This document shows positions 19,962 to 33,190 of a stretch of DNA of 54,156 bases, one piece after another (the stretch's first letter is position 1; each line of letters begins with the position of its first letter). The notes under the pieces are model-generated. The model made no database searches, was not told the origin of the DNA, and saw only the letters and a list, made by a program, of their open reading frames with translations. Source of the DNA: Gammaproteobacteria bacterium (GTDB lineage: Bacteria > Pseudomonadota > Gammaproteobacteria > Pseudomonadales > Azotimanducaceae); assembly GCA_028821405.1 (NCBI GenBank), contig JAPPGK010000013.1:1-54156 (forward strand), in the 5' to 3' direction. Both the position numbers and the translations under genes were made by a program.

Positions 19962-21464
19962 CTAGTCCCAGCTCAACGCCCCGCCCGTCTGGTACTCGGT
20001 CACCCGGGTCTCGAAGAAGTTCTTCTCCTTCTTGAGATCCATGATCTCCGACATCCACGGGAACGGGTTCTTGACACCCGGGAACTGCTCGGAGAGCCCG
20101 ATCTGGGCGAGGCGGCGGTTGGCGATGAACTGCAGGTACTCGGCCATGGTGTTGGCGTTCATGCCGAGCACGCCCCGGGGCATCGTGTCGCGGGCGTAAC
20201 GCGTCTCGAGTTCCGTGCCTTCGAGGATCATGCTCCTGGCGAGTGCCTGCATCTCCTCATCCCACAGGTGCGGGTTTTCGAGCTTGATCTGATTGATCAC
20301 GTCGATGCCGAAATTCACGTGCATCGACTCGTCGCGCAGGATGTATTGGAACTGCTCGGACGTGCCCGTCATCTTGTTGCGGCGACCCATGGAGAGTATC
20401 TGCGTGAAGCCGCAGTAGAAGAAGATGCCCTCCATGACGCAGTAGTAGGCGATGAGGTTCGTAAGGAGCGCCTTGTCGCTCTCCACGGTACCGGTCTGGA
20501 AGGTCGGATCGGAAAGTTCCTTGGTGTACTTCAGCGCCCAGGACGCCTTGTGGGCCACGGACGGGACCTCGTGGTACATGTTGAAGATCTCGCCCTCGTC
20601 CATGCCCAGCGACTCGATGCAATACTGGTAGGCGTGGGTGTGGATGGCCTCCTCGAACGCCTGGCGCAACAGGTACTGGCGGCATTCCGGGTTGGTAATC
20701 AACCGGTACACGGACAGCACGAGGTTGTTGGCGACCAGCGAATCCGCCGTGGAGAAGAATCCGAGGCTGCGCTTGACGATGACGCGCTCGTCAGCGGAGA
20801 GCCCGACGTCGGACTTCCACAGCGAGACGTCCGCCGTCATGTTGATCTCTTGGGGCATCCAGTGGTTCGCGCAGCCGTCCAGGTACTTCTGCCAAGCCCA
20901 GTCGTACTTGAACGGTACGAGCTGGTTGAGATCGGCGCGGCAGTTGATCATCCGCTTCTGATCCACCGTGACGCGTTCGCTCGACTCCGTCTCCACCTCG
21001 CTCGACTCGCGGTCCAAACGCGCGGCTACCGCGTCCCGGACTGCTTGGCTCGAGGCGGTGTCCGTGGGTGCCACGGGCGTCTCGACGGGCGCGGCGGCTA
21101 CCGCGCCGTCGGGACTCATCTCCGCGACTACCGGTGCCGTGGCGGTGGTCACCGGCGGAGGGCTCGGCAGGGCGATTTCCGGAACTGGCGCGACGGTCGT
21201 GGTCACCGGTTCCTGTGCGGGGGCAGGGATGGCGAGCTCGGGGACCGCGGTCAACGCGCCGTTGACGGACGCACCGCCAACCGGTGCGGCTTCGGTCCAT
21301 GAAGCCTCGTGGTCTTGTGTGTCGAGGTGCCGTGGTTCGACGACTGACGCCGCTTCTCCCGGGAGCGTTTTCTCCGGGTGCTCCGGGAACAGCACGGCGG
21401 GCTGCTTGTCCGGGGGCGGCGGCGCGGTGGTCGCTTCCTGTTCGTAGTCATCCCAACTCAACAT
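19962..21464 (-). CDS. nrdB: Ribonucleotide reductase class I beta subunit NrdB
   Basis: Small, radical-generating subunit of aerobic ribonucleotide reductase; 500 residues. The catalytic ferritin-like core starts near residue 170 ([15 protein letters not shown]). Metal ligands and radical site are seen in [10 protein letters not shown] (Asp), [14 protein letters not shown] (Glu, His and the radical Tyr), VMEGIFFY (Glu) and [10 protein letters not shown] (Glu, His). The C-terminus matches Pseudomonas-type NrdB. The first 160 or so residues form a Pro/Ala/Thr/Val-rich low-complexity extension, longer than usual. ATG 21464 follows an AAGGAA ribosome site, 40 bases after nrdA, so the two are one operon. 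Confidence 0.95.
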   Translation of the reverse strand: MLSWDDYEQEATTAPPPPDKQPAVLFPEHPEKTLPGEAASVVEPRHLDTQDHEASWTEAAPVGGASVNGALTAVPELAIPAPAQEPVTTTVAPVPEIALPSPPPVTTATAPVVAEMSPDGAVAAAPVETPVAPTDTASSQAVRDAVAARLDRESSEVETESSERVTVDQKRMINCRADLNQLVPFKYDWAWQKYLDGCANHWMPQEINMTADVSLWKSDVGLSADERVIVKRSLGFFSTADSLVANNLVLSVYRLITNPECRQYLLRQAFEEAIHTHAYQYCIESLGMDEGEIFNMYHEVPSVAHKASWALKYTKELSDPTFQTGTVESDKALLTNLIAYYCVMEGIFFYCGFTQILSMGRRNKMTGTSEQFQYILRDESMHVNFGIDVINQIKLENPHLWDEEMQALARSMILEGTELETRYARDTMPRGVLGMNANTMAEYLQFIANRRLAQIGLSEQFPGVKNPFPWMSEIMDLKKEKNFFETRVTEYQTGGALSWD

Positions 21465-21504
21465 ATTTTCGTTCCTTCGCTTGTTTAGTTGACGGCGCGT
21501 CGTC

Positions 21505-25620
<4,116 letters not shown>

Positions 25621-25676
25621 GGTCAATCGTCTCTCCCTGGTTACGCTACGGCCAAGTAACTGGGTATTCATCCAGT

Positions 25677-25685
25677 ACTATAGCA
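25677..25685 (-). promoter_or_regulatory. Possible extended -10 promoter for nrdA
   Basis: On the minus strand the word TGCTATAGT fits an extended -10 element (TGnTATAAT). It lies about 57 bases upstream of the nrdA ATG. No good -35 is seen, which extended -10 promoters can tolerate. Evidence is motif only. Confidence 0.35.
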
Positions 25686-25821
25686 CTTGTACCCCGGTTG
25701 AAGGAACTGACCGACCGACCAACAGCCTCGATGCGAAGAAGCCTATTTTTCGACTTGATCCAAAAAGTTAATCTCTACACATCAACCTTTGTTCCGTCGT
25801 CTCGATCAGGCGGTTCCCCAA

Positions 25822-25868
25822 CCCCAACATATGGACTTCACTTCGAACCCAACCCCAACATACGGCGG
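25822..25868 (-). promoter_or_regulatory. Tandem NrdR-box-like direct repeats upstream of nrdA
   Basis: Two near-identical 16-bp words, CCCCAACATATGGACT (25822-25837) and CCCCAACATACGGCGG (25853-25868), start exactly 31 bp apart, about three helical turns. Their core resembles the NrdR consensus CwAtATaTwG. NrdR boxes normally occur as such a pair 31-32 bp apart before ribonucleotide reductase operons. On the minus strand a possible promoter (TTGCAA, 17 bases, TATGTT) overlaps the box farther from nrdA, consistent with repression. They are about 200 bp from the nrdA start. Confidence 0.55.
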
Positions 25869-26132
25869 TTTTGGCGCCATTGCAACCAATTTTTGCTGTG
25901 TGTAACGACGGTGTGGCGATGAGTAAATCGTGTGTCTATCCTGTGCGCAGACCGCCGCTGTAGGTACCCGGGAGTCCACACATTCTCCACAGGTTTTTCC
26001 ACGCGCGGCCTGATCTGTGCAGAAACCGGTGTCCAAGCTGTTGATAAGGCCGTGGCAAGGCGGGGCGGTTCGGTTGATAACGCCGACCGTTAGCGGCTAA
26101 TGTCGGCGATAGGATCGGGCGACGAGGAAAAA
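25869..26132. promoter_or_regulatory. nrdA-glpK divergent region with DnaA-box-like words
   Basis: The second half of the 512-base gap between nrdA and the glycerol kinase fusion. It contains words one or two bases away from DnaA boxes: TTCTCCACA (25983), TTTTCCACG (25995), TGTTGATAA (26039) and GGTTGATAA (26072). DnaA control of nrd promoters is known in Escherichia coli, so this may be regulatory. No AT-rich unwinding region or dnaA/dnaN genes are present, so an origin is unlikely. No coding signal was seen. Confidence 0.3.
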
Positions 26133-28139
26133 GTGGCGCACCTGCTCGCCATCGACCAGGGAACATCCAGTTCGCGTGCAATCGTATTCGACGCCCGCGG
26201 TGGCGTCGTGGCCACGGGTCAGCGTTCTTTCGATCCGTTCTACCCCGACGACGGCTGGGTCGAGCAGGACCCGGAAGCGCTTTGGCAGTCCACGCTCTGT
26301 GCCGCCCGAGACGCCATCGCGGCGAGCCGGGTTGCGCCGTCGGCCATCGCTGCCATCGGGATCGCCAATCAACGCGAAACGACGCTGGTCTGGGATGCCG
26401 AGACGGGGGAACCGTTCGGCAATGCCATCGTCTGGCAGGACCGTCGAACGGCGGAGCGCTGCGACCGTGCCCGCCAGGAGGGCATGGAGCGAGAACTCAT
26501 CGAGATCACGGGGCTCCTGGTCGATCCCTATTTTTCGAGCACCAAGCTCGAATGGCTGCTTGAGGCTGAAGGTCTGCTCGCAAAGGCCAAGGCGGGCAAG
26601 ATCCGTTTCGGGACCGTCGACAGCTTCCTGATCTGGCGGCTGACCAAGGGCGCAACCCACGCCACGGACGCCACCAACGCTTCGCGGACCCAGCTCTTCG
26701 ACATCGGCGAGCAGCTTTGGAGCGAACCTGCGCTCGACTATTTCGGCGTGCCCCCACCGGTACTGCCCGAAGTCCGGGACTGCGTCGACGAGTTCGGGAT
26801 CGCCGACCCGGGGTGGTTCGGTGCGGCGATCCCGATTACGGGCGTCGCCGGCGACCAGCAGGCGGCCCTGGTCGGCCAGGGGTGTTTTGCACCGGGATTG
26901 ACCAAGAGCACCTACGGCACGGGGTGTTTCCTGATCGCCAATACGGGTGATCAACGCGTACACTCGAAAGCACGGTTGTTGACGACCGTCGGCTACCGGG
27001 TCGCCGGCAAGACCTGCTATGCAATGGAGGGTAGCATCTTCAACGCGGGCGTCGCCATCAAGTGGCTGCGCGACAAACTGGGGCTGATCGAGAACGCAGC
27101 CCAGACGCAGGCCGCCGCGCTTCGAATCGACGGCGACACGGGCGGCGTCTACGTCGTGCCTGCGTTCACCGGGCTGGGTGCGCCGCACTGGCGCCCGGAC
27201 GCGCGCGGTCTGGTCGCCGGTCTCACGTTGGATACCGGTGCCGACGAGATCGTCACGGCGACGCTCAAGAGTGTTGCCTTCCAGACGGCCGATCTGTTGG
27301 GAGCGGCGGACACCGACGGCGTGTCGGTCAAGGCGTTGCGGGTGGACGGCGGCATGGCGGTCAACGATTGGTTCTGCCAGTTCCTGGCCGATGTCACCGA
27401 TCTCGAGGTGGCACGCCCGGTGAACACCGAAACCACGGCTGTTGGCGCCGGATTGCTGTCTGCGGTCGGTGCCGGCCTTTACCCGGACCTGGAGTCCGCC
27501 GCGGAGGCTTGGCACCTCGATCGTCCCGAGCGCACTTTCAAGCCGCGAGCGCCGCCGTCCGTCCGATCGGCGTGGCTGGGCGGTTGGCACGCCGCCGTGC
27601 AGCGGGCGCTCTCCGTACCGGCCCGCGACCCGTTGACCGGTCTGCTCGACCGGCGGGGGTTCATGAGCGAAGCCGGTCGCCGGCTGCAACAGGCCGAACG
27701 GCGAGACGGCTCGCTGGCCCTGCTTTTCATCGATCTCGACCGCTTCAAGCAGATCAACGACGGGTTCGGTCACGCCGTCGGCGATGCGGTGCTGCACGCC
27801 TTCGCTCGGGTTGCCTTGAGGGGCGTTCGCGACGACGACGTGGTCGGGCGCATCGGCGGCGAGGAATTCGTGGTCCTGCTCGACGACACGTCGCTCGATG
27901 GCGCCAAGCGGGTGGCGGAACGGGTCCGGACCGAGTTCCGGAAGGTGACCGTGGACGGCTTGCCGAGCAGCTTTGCCGTCACCCTTTCCGTCGGGATTGC
28001 GGGTAGCGCGCACGGCGAGAAACTGGAGGCCTTCATGGCCCGGGCGGACGCGGCGCTCTACGAAGCCAAGGCGGCGGGTCGTGACTGTGTGCGCGTGGAC
28101 CGGGCGCCGGTTTCGCGAGGAGCCAGCCGTGGTCTGTAG
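26133..28139 (+). CDS. glpK: Glycerol kinase fused to a GGDEF diguanylate cyclase domain
   Basis: 668 residues in one open frame. Residues 1-490 are a full glycerol kinase (glycerol + ATP to glycerol 3-phosphate): IDQGTSSSR, NQRETT, WQDRR, TGVAGDQQAALVGQ, STYGTGCF and the late VDGGMAVND ATP-site motif. From about residue 498 (RDPLTGLLDRRGF) a complete GGDEF domain follows: metal-binding FIDLDRFKQIND, active-site GGEEF at 575-579 and inhibitory I-site RDDD at 566-569. All residues needed for c-di-GMP synthesis appear present. GTG 26133 follows GAGGAA and gives the usual GlpK start; ATG 26100 is an alternative. No glpF, glpD or glpR gene is nearby. Overlaps the next gene by 11 bases. Confidence 0.93.
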   Translation: MAHLLAIDQGTSSSRAIVFDARGGVVATGQRSFDPFYPDDGWVEQDPEALWQSTLCAARDAIAASRVAPSAIAAIGIANQRETTLVWDAETGEPFGNAIVWQDRRTAERCDRARQEGMERELIEITGLLVDPYFSSTKLEWLLEAEGLLAKAKAGKIRFGTVDSFLIWRLTKGATHATDATNASRTQLFDIGEQLWSEPALDYFGVPPPVLPEVRDCVDEFGIADPGWFGAAIPITGVAGDQQAALVGQGCFAPGLTKSTYGTGCFLIANTGDQRVHSKARLLTTVGYRVAGKTCYAMEGSIFNAGVAIKWLRDKLGLIENAAQTQAAALRIDGDTGGVYVVPAFTGLGAPHWRPDARGLVAGLTLDTGADEIVTATLKSVAFQTADLLGAADTDGVSVKALRVDGGMAVNDWFCQFLADVTDLEVARPVNTETTAVGAGLLSAVGAGLYPDLESAAEAWHLDRPERTFKPRAPPSVRSAWLGGWHAAVQRALSVPARDPLTGLLDRRGFMSEAGRRLQQAERRDGSLALLFIDLDRFKQINDGFGHAVGDAVLHAFARVALRGVRDDDVVGRIGGEEFVVLLDDTSLDGAKRVAERVRTEFRKVTVDGLPSSFAVTLSVGIAGSAHGEKLEAFMARADAALYEAKAAGRDCVRVDRAPVSRGASRGL

Positions 28140-30648
28140 AAACGTCCGCGGCGGGTTGACATTGGCGCGGCGATGCTGGGCGGGTCTGGTCGGGTGCTTG
28201 GCGACCAGTGCGCTGATGATCGACGCGCATGCCGATAGCCTAGATGAGCTTGAGCCGCGCAGTGCAAGGGAAGCAACCCCGCCGAGTTCGTGGCAAACCC
28301 GGAACGACTACACCCGCGTGGCGGTGTCGCGTTCGATCGTGCTGCCGGCGCTCACCGACGTCGAGGCGAGAACCGGGTCGGGCGTCGGGGAGCCCGGGCA
28401 ACCGACGCGGATTGGCGTCGGCCGGCAGTTGCCGGCTCTGGACCGGGGTGACTTGGCGTCGACGTTGACCTGGACGGTACTGGCGAACGGGGGTCGTGTG
28501 GCCGCTTTCAGCGTGCGCTCGCCGGGTGCGGGAGGGGTCCGCGTGGCTGTCCAGGCGACTCTTCCGCCCGGGGCGGCCCTACGGTTCTTCGCCCCTGGCG
28601 ATCCACAACGCCGCTATCCGGTGTTCAAGCAGAACGACTTCACGGGGGCGCGCCTCGCCGCGGGGCAGCCGTCGGTGGACCGGGTGCATACACGCTGGTC
28701 GCCGACAATCCCGGGCGACACGGTGGGGATCGAGATCGAAATCGCGGCGTCGACCGGCGAGAGCGAGGTGTCGCTCCGTATCGTCGGCGTGTCCCACATC
28801 CATCGCGCTTCGGCGAAGACGTCGCGGTCCGGAAATGCGACTCCCAAGAGCGCCACCGCGTGCGAGCCGATCCACGTGGCCTGTAGGAGCCTGTCCACCT
28901 GCCCGAACAGCGCCGTGGCGCAGTTGTCGTTTACCGAGGCGGGCGGAGACTCGTATGTCTGTACGGGCACGGCGGTCAATTCCGAACGGTCGCGGGACGA
29001 CAACCTGGACGCACCCTACCTCCTGACGGCGGCGCACTGCATTGACACGCAAGCGCTCGCCGACACCGTCGAGAGCCGCTGGAACTATGAACACGAGAAC
29101 TGTGACGCCTCGGATCCGGACCCGGACTTCACGGCGCTGCACGGCGGGGCGGAGCTCGTAGTGGGCGACCCCGACTCGGATGGGTCGCTGCTCCGGCTCC
29201 GGGACGCGTTGCCGAATAGCGCCTGCCTCGCCGGGTGGAATAGCGATGGCGGGTGGGCGGGAGGCACCGACGTGACTTCGCTGCATCACCCGGAAGGCGA
29301 CCCCAAGCAGTTCGCCGGTGGCAGTATCGCTGCCACGACCATCATCGAGGAAGTGGACGCGATCAGGGTGACGTGGACGGACGGGTTGACCACTGGCGGT
29401 AGCAGCGGCGCGGGACTGTTCACGACGGTGGACGACAGCGACGTGCTGATCGGCACGCTGTACGGCGGGCCGGCCTGCACGGTCGCGCAGCCGATCGACT
29501 ACTACGGGCGTTTCGACCGTTTCTATGACAATCACGCCGGTGTGCATCTCCAACACACGGATCCCCCGGCGGCCGACGACCACGGCGATACCGTCGCGAC
29601 CGCGACGGTCGTGATCGCAGGGTCGGAAACAGCAGGAGGCATCCTGAGCGGGGCGGATGCCGACGTCTTCCGGATCGTGGTCCTGCGCCGTGGCACGTTG
29701 ACGGTATATACGACGGGGCAAGTGGATACGGTCGGTCGTTTGAAACGCGAGGACGGCAGCACTGTCGTGTTCGACGACGACGCCGACTTCCCGATCGACG
29801 CGAATTTCAGGATCGAAGCCGATGTCGTGCGCGGCATCTACTATGTGAAGGTCACCGGCTACGACGAGACGGCGATCGGCACCTATCAACTGCATGTCGA
29901 GTTCACGGCGGCGGAGTCCAAGATCCTCGTGCCGTTCTTTCTCGCCGCGTCCGCCTACGAGAGCGAAGGCCGCCAGGGATTCGTGCGCATCGTCAACCAT
30001 TCCGACCGAGCGGGCGATGTGCGCATCATGGCGACCGACGACGCGGGAACAAGCCCCGATGCCGTCACCCTCGCCCTCGAGCCCTCCGAGGCACAAGCGC
30101 TCAACTCGATGGATCTGGAGGAAGGCAACGCCGACAAGGGCCTGTCTGCGGGTACCGGCGTCGGAACGGGTGACTGGCGCTTGGAGTTCGACTCGGATCT
30201 CGAGATCGAGGTGGCAGCATATGTCCGAACCACGGATGGCTTCCTCACCGCCGTGCACGACACGGTCCCGATCGACCCACTCACCGGGGCCCACTACGTG
30301 TCCGTGTTCAATCCCGCCAGCAACACGGAACAACGCAGCCGGCTACGCCTGATCAATCCCGATACCGAAAACGCCGTCGACGTCTCGATCACGGCCCGCG
30401 ACGAGGCGGGAGAGGCGGGGGAGTCTGCGGTCGAACTGCAAGTGGAAGCCGGTTCCGCTCGAACTCTCTCCGCATCGGACCTCGAGGACGGCGGCGAGGG
30501 CCTGACCGGCGCATTCGGCGACGGCACGGGCAAGTGGCGGCTGTTCGTGGAGTCCGCCGACGAGATCCACGTCGTCAACTTGCTCTACAGCGAGACCGGG
30601 GACCTATCGAACCTCTCGACACCCGGGAAGGACAACTTCAACCCGTAG
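28129..30648 (+). CDS. Secreted trypsin-like (lysyl-endopeptidase-type) serine protease
   Basis: 839 residues. GTG 28129 overlaps the end of the glycerol kinase fusion and follows GAGGAG six bases away, suggesting coupled translation. A signal peptide (LARRCWAGLVGCLATSALM, cleaved after AHA) is followed by a pro-region. The S1-type catalytic domain has His303 in LLTAAHC, Asp within the GDPDSDGSLLRL segment and Ser426 in TGGSSGAG; the layout resembles Achromobacter protease I. Next come a pre-peptidase C-terminal (PPC-like) domain (about 480-590) and two related modules of about 115 residues, each ending in a DWRLEF or KWRLFV strand. Likely exported; substrate unknown. Confidence 0.85.
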   Translation: MVCRNVRGGLTLARRCWAGLVGCLATSALMIDAHADSLDELEPRSAREATPPSSWQTRNDYTRVAVSRSIVLPALTDVEARTGSGVGEPGQPTRIGVGRQLPALDRGDLASTLTWTVLANGGRVAAFSVRSPGAGGVRVAVQATLPPGAALRFFAPGDPQRRYPVFKQNDFTGARLAAGQPSVDRVHTRWSPTIPGDTVGIEIEIAASTGESEVSLRIVGVSHIHRASAKTSRSGNATPKSATACEPIHVACRSLSTCPNSAVAQLSFTEAGGDSYVCTGTAVNSERSRDDNLDAPYLLTAAHCIDTQALADTVESRWNYEHENCDASDPDPDFTALHGGAELVVGDPDSDGSLLRLRDALPNSACLAGWNSDGGWAGGTDVTSLHHPEGDPKQFAGGSIAATTIIEEVDAIRVTWTDGLTTGGSSGAGLFTTVDDSDVLIGTLYGGPACTVAQPIDYYGRFDRFYDNHAGVHLQHTDPPAADDHGDTVATATVVIAGSETAGGILSGADADVFRIVVLRRGTLTVYTTGQVDTVGRLKREDGSTVVFDDDADFPIDANFRIEADVVRGIYYVKVTGYDETAIGTYQLHVEFTAAESKILVPFFLAASAYESEGRQGFVRIVNHSDRAGDVRIMATDDAGTSPDAVTLALEPSEAQALNSMDLEEGNADKGLSAGTGVGTGDWRLEFDSDLEIEVAAYVRTTDGFLTAVHDTVPIDPLTGAHYVSVFNPASNTEQRSRLRLINPDTENAVDVSITARDEAGEAGESAVELQVEAGSARTLSASDLEDGGEGLTGAFGDGTGKWRLFVESADEIHVVNLLYSETGDLSNLSTPGKDNFNP

Positions 30649-30769
30649 GGGTGCCCCTGGCGCTCGCCCGCAAACGCACGGCGTGGAGCAGCGCTCGCCG
30701 GGGACGCATCCACGCGCCGTCCTTGCCCGTGTTCCCTGAGCGCTCGGGCCCCGCGGGTTTCGTCGACGC

Positions 30770-31690
30770 TCAGCGCCCGTGCAACAACAGGAACTCGAGG
30801 AGCGCCTTTTGAGAGTGAAGGCGGTTGCCTGCCTCGACCCATGCCACCGAGCGGGGATCGTCGAGCATCTCGGCACTGACCTCCTCGCCCCGGTGTGCGG
30901 GCAGGCAGTGCATGAAGAGGGCGCCGGGCTTGGCGTGGTCCATCAACGTCGGTGTCACCTGGTAGCCGTTGAATGCCGCGCGTCGATCGGCCTCCTCGCC
31001 CTCGTGGCCCATTGACGACCAGACATCGGTGACCACGAGGTCGGCGCCGGCCACCGCTTGGGCCGGAGAATCGGCGAGTTCCACGTTCGCTGCCGGCAAG
31101 ATCCCCTGGTCGGGCTGATGGCCTCTCGGCGTCGCGACCCTCAATTGGAAGCCGAACAACCCCGCGGCGCGGACATAGGAGTTGCACATGTTGTGGCCGT
31201 CGCCGACGAACGCCACCGTCTTGCCGGCGACGTCCCCGCGGTACTCGACAAAGGTCTGAATGTCGGCGAGCAACTGGCAGGGATGGAAACGGCCCGTCAT
31301 GCCGTTGATGACCGGTACCGACGCGGCAGCGGCGAAGCTCGCCACCATGTCGTGGTCGAACGTACGGATCATAATGGCGTCGACCATCTCGGAGAGCACC
31401 CGGGCGGTATCCTCCACGGGTTCTCCACGGCCCAGGTGCAAGTCGCTGGGGTTTAGGAACAGCGCGTGGCCGCCAAGTTGGTGCATTCCGGCCTCGAAGG
31501 AGACCCGCGTGCGCGTGGAACTCAACTCGAAGATCATGGCGAGGGTGCGGCCCTTCAGCGGCTCATAGACCTGACCCTGTCGCCACATTCGCTTGAGCAC
31601 GGCGCTGCGTGCCACGACGCGGTGCAACTCGTCGGCGGTCAGGTCCGGCAGCGTCAGGAAATGCCGGGGCGTCGTGGACGTTTGAGCCAC
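30770..31690 (-). CDS. argF: Ornithine carbamoyltransferase ArgF
   Basis: Makes citrulline from ornithine and carbamoyl phosphate in arginine synthesis; 306 residues. Carbamoyl-phosphate site STRTR, ornithine/catalytic motifs HPCQLLAD and [11 protein letters not shown]. The start is GTG 31690, with GGGAGG upstream; the frame is open 22 codons further without family similarity. It lies 129 bases downstream of argD on the same strand, giving an argD-argF unit; argG is on the other strand 5 kb away. Confidence 0.96.
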   Translation of the reverse strand: MAQTSTTPRHFLTLPDLTADELHRVVARSAVLKRMWRQGQVYEPLKGRTLAMIFELSSTRTRVSFEAGMHQLGGHALFLNPSDLHLGRGEPVEDTARVLSEMVDAIMIRTFDHDMVASFAAAASVPVINGMTGRFHPCQLLADIQTFVEYRGDVAGKTVAFVGDGHNMCNSYVRAAGLFGFQLRVATPRGHQPDQGILPAANVELADSPAQAVAGADLVVTDVWSSMGHEGEEADRRAAFNGYQVTPTLMDHAKPGALFMHCLPAHRGEEVSAEMLDDPRSVAWVEAGNRLHSQKALLEFLLLHGR

Positions 31691-31819
31691 GGGATCCTCC
31701 CTTGTTGCTCCCCGCCCCTCGTTGGTTCGGCGATACCTAGCGCGTCTCGCGAGCACGCGAGCCGTTCAAGAGCGATACGTTGTTCCAAAATGCAACCCAC
31801 GTGTAAACATCAAGGTCGC

Positions 31820-33022
31820 TCAAGGAGTCTGGCCGGGCATCGCGTCGATCAGGTCGGCCACGTGATCCACCATCGCGTCGGCCTCGTCGTCGCTCATGGT
31901 GAGCGGCGGTAGGAGACGTATGACCGTGTCGGCGGCGACGTTGATCAGCAAGCCGGCGTCGACGGCGGCGCCCACGAGGTCCGTGCAGGGTTCGTTGAGT
32001 TCCACGGCGACCAACAGACCCTTGCCGCGAATCTCCTTGACGCGGTTGTTGCCGGCCAGGCGGTCTCGGAACCTCGCGAGCATGCGCTCGCCGAGCTCGG
32101 CGGCCCGGTCCATGACGCCGCCTTCGGTCAACTCGTCGACCACCACGTTGGCGGCAGCGCAGGCGAGGAAATTCCCCCCGAACGTCGATCCGTGGGTACC
32201 GGCGAGGAGCATCTTGGCGGCTTCGCCCCGCGCCAGGCAGGCACCGATCGGTACGCCGTTGCCGAGTCCCTTTGCGGTGGCCACGACGTCGGGCATGACT
32301 GAAGTGTGTTGGAAGGCGAAGTACTTGCCCGTTCGACCGTTGCCCGTCTGCACCTCGTCGAGCATCAGGAGCCAGTCGTGCCGGTCGCAGATTCCGCGCA
32401 GCGCCTCGAGGTAGCCGTCGTCCGGAATGACGATGCCGCCTTCGCCGAGGATGGGCTCGACCAGCACCGCCACCACGTTCTTGTTGTTGGCGGCGATCTT
32501 CTCCACCGACTCGACGTCGTTGTAGGGAGCGCGCACGAAGCCCGCGAGCAGCGGTTCGAATCCGGCCTGGACCTTGCGGTTGCCCGTGGCGGTCAGCGTC
32601 GCCATGGTACGGCCGTGGAAGCTGCCGTCGGCAACCACGATATGGGGCATGGCGCAGTTGCGGGAGTGGCCGTAGAGGCGCGCGATCTTGATGGTCGCCT
32701 CGTTGGCCTCCGCCCCCGAATTGCAGAAGAACACGTTGTCCATCCCCGAGATCTCGCAGAGACGGCTCGCTAGGCGCTCCTGTCCGGGGATGCGGTACAG
32801 GTTGGAGGTGTGCAGCAGGGTCGACGCTTGCCGTGCAATGGCGTCGGCCACCTTGGGATGCGCGTGGCCCAGGCCGCATACCGCAATGCCGGTCAGCCCA
32901 TCCAAATACCGCTTGCCGTTGCTGTCGTAGACATAGCTGCCCTCGCCGCGCACGAAGGCCACCGGAATGCGCGCGTATGTGGGCATTACCGACTGGGGAA
33001 TTTCCTCGTAGACGTCCGCCAT
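31820..33022 (-). CDS. argD: Acetylornithine aminotransferase ArgD
   Basis: PLP-dependent class III aminotransferase, 400 residues, for the acetylornithine step of arginine synthesis (it may also serve in lysine synthesis). Seen: the CNSGAEANEATIK phosphate-binding region, SFHGRTMATL, Asp in LLMLDEVQTGNGRTG, PLP Lys in ATAKGLGNG, and GTHGSTFGGN. ATG 33022 has a strong TAGGAGG ribosome site. Intact. Confidence 0.95.
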   Translation of the reverse strand: MADVYEEIPQSVMPTYARIPVAFVRGEGSYVYDSNGKRYLDGLTGIAVCGLGHAHPKVADAIARQASTLLHTSNLYRIPGQERLASRLCEISGMDNVFFCNSGAEANEATIKIARLYGHSRNCAMPHIVVADGSFHGRTMATLTATGNRKVQAGFEPLLAGFVRAPYNDVESVEKIAANNKNVVAVLVEPILGEGGIVIPDDGYLEALRGICDRHDWLLMLDEVQTGNGRTGKYFAFQHTSVMPDVVATAKGLGNGVPIGACLARGEAAKMLLAGTHGSTFGGNFLACAAANVVVDELTEGGVMDRAAELGERMLARFRDRLAGNNRVKEIRGKGLLVAVELNEPCTDLVGAAVDAGLLINVAADTVIRLLPPLTMSDDEADAMVDHVADLIDAMPGQTP

Positions 33023-33054
33023 CGATGCCTCCTACAGGGCACGGGCTCCCCGGC

Positions 33055-33090
33055 CCCCAAAACAACAACGGGCAGCGCAGGCGCTGCCCG
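33055..33090 (-). terminator. Rho-independent terminator after the Coq4-family gene
   Basis: A perfect hairpin, CGGGCAGCG (33069-33077) with CGCTGCCCG (33082-33090) around four bases, is followed on the minus strand by a T-rich tract (TTGTTGTTTT, 33057-33068). It lies about 100 bases after the Coq4-family stop and just before argD, so it can end that transcript or act as an attenuator for argD. Confidence 0.75.
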
Positions 33091-33190
33091 GAAAAGGGGC
33101 GATGGTAGCGAAGGGTTGGGGCGAGTTCAAACGCGTTTGCGGATTTGCTGGCAACCTCGGCGGCTTCGAACGAGGTCGCCCGATCACGAG

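Noticed and set aside
25869-26132. Possible replication origin (DnaA-box-like words)
   Set aside because: Boxes are imperfect, no AT-rich unwinding element and no dnaA, dnaN, gidA or parAB genes nearby; more likely promoter control or chance.
26097-28013. Long open frame antisense to the glycerol kinase fusion
   Set aside because: Arg/Gly/Val/Asp-rich shadow composition without motifs; the plus-strand gene explains the region fully.
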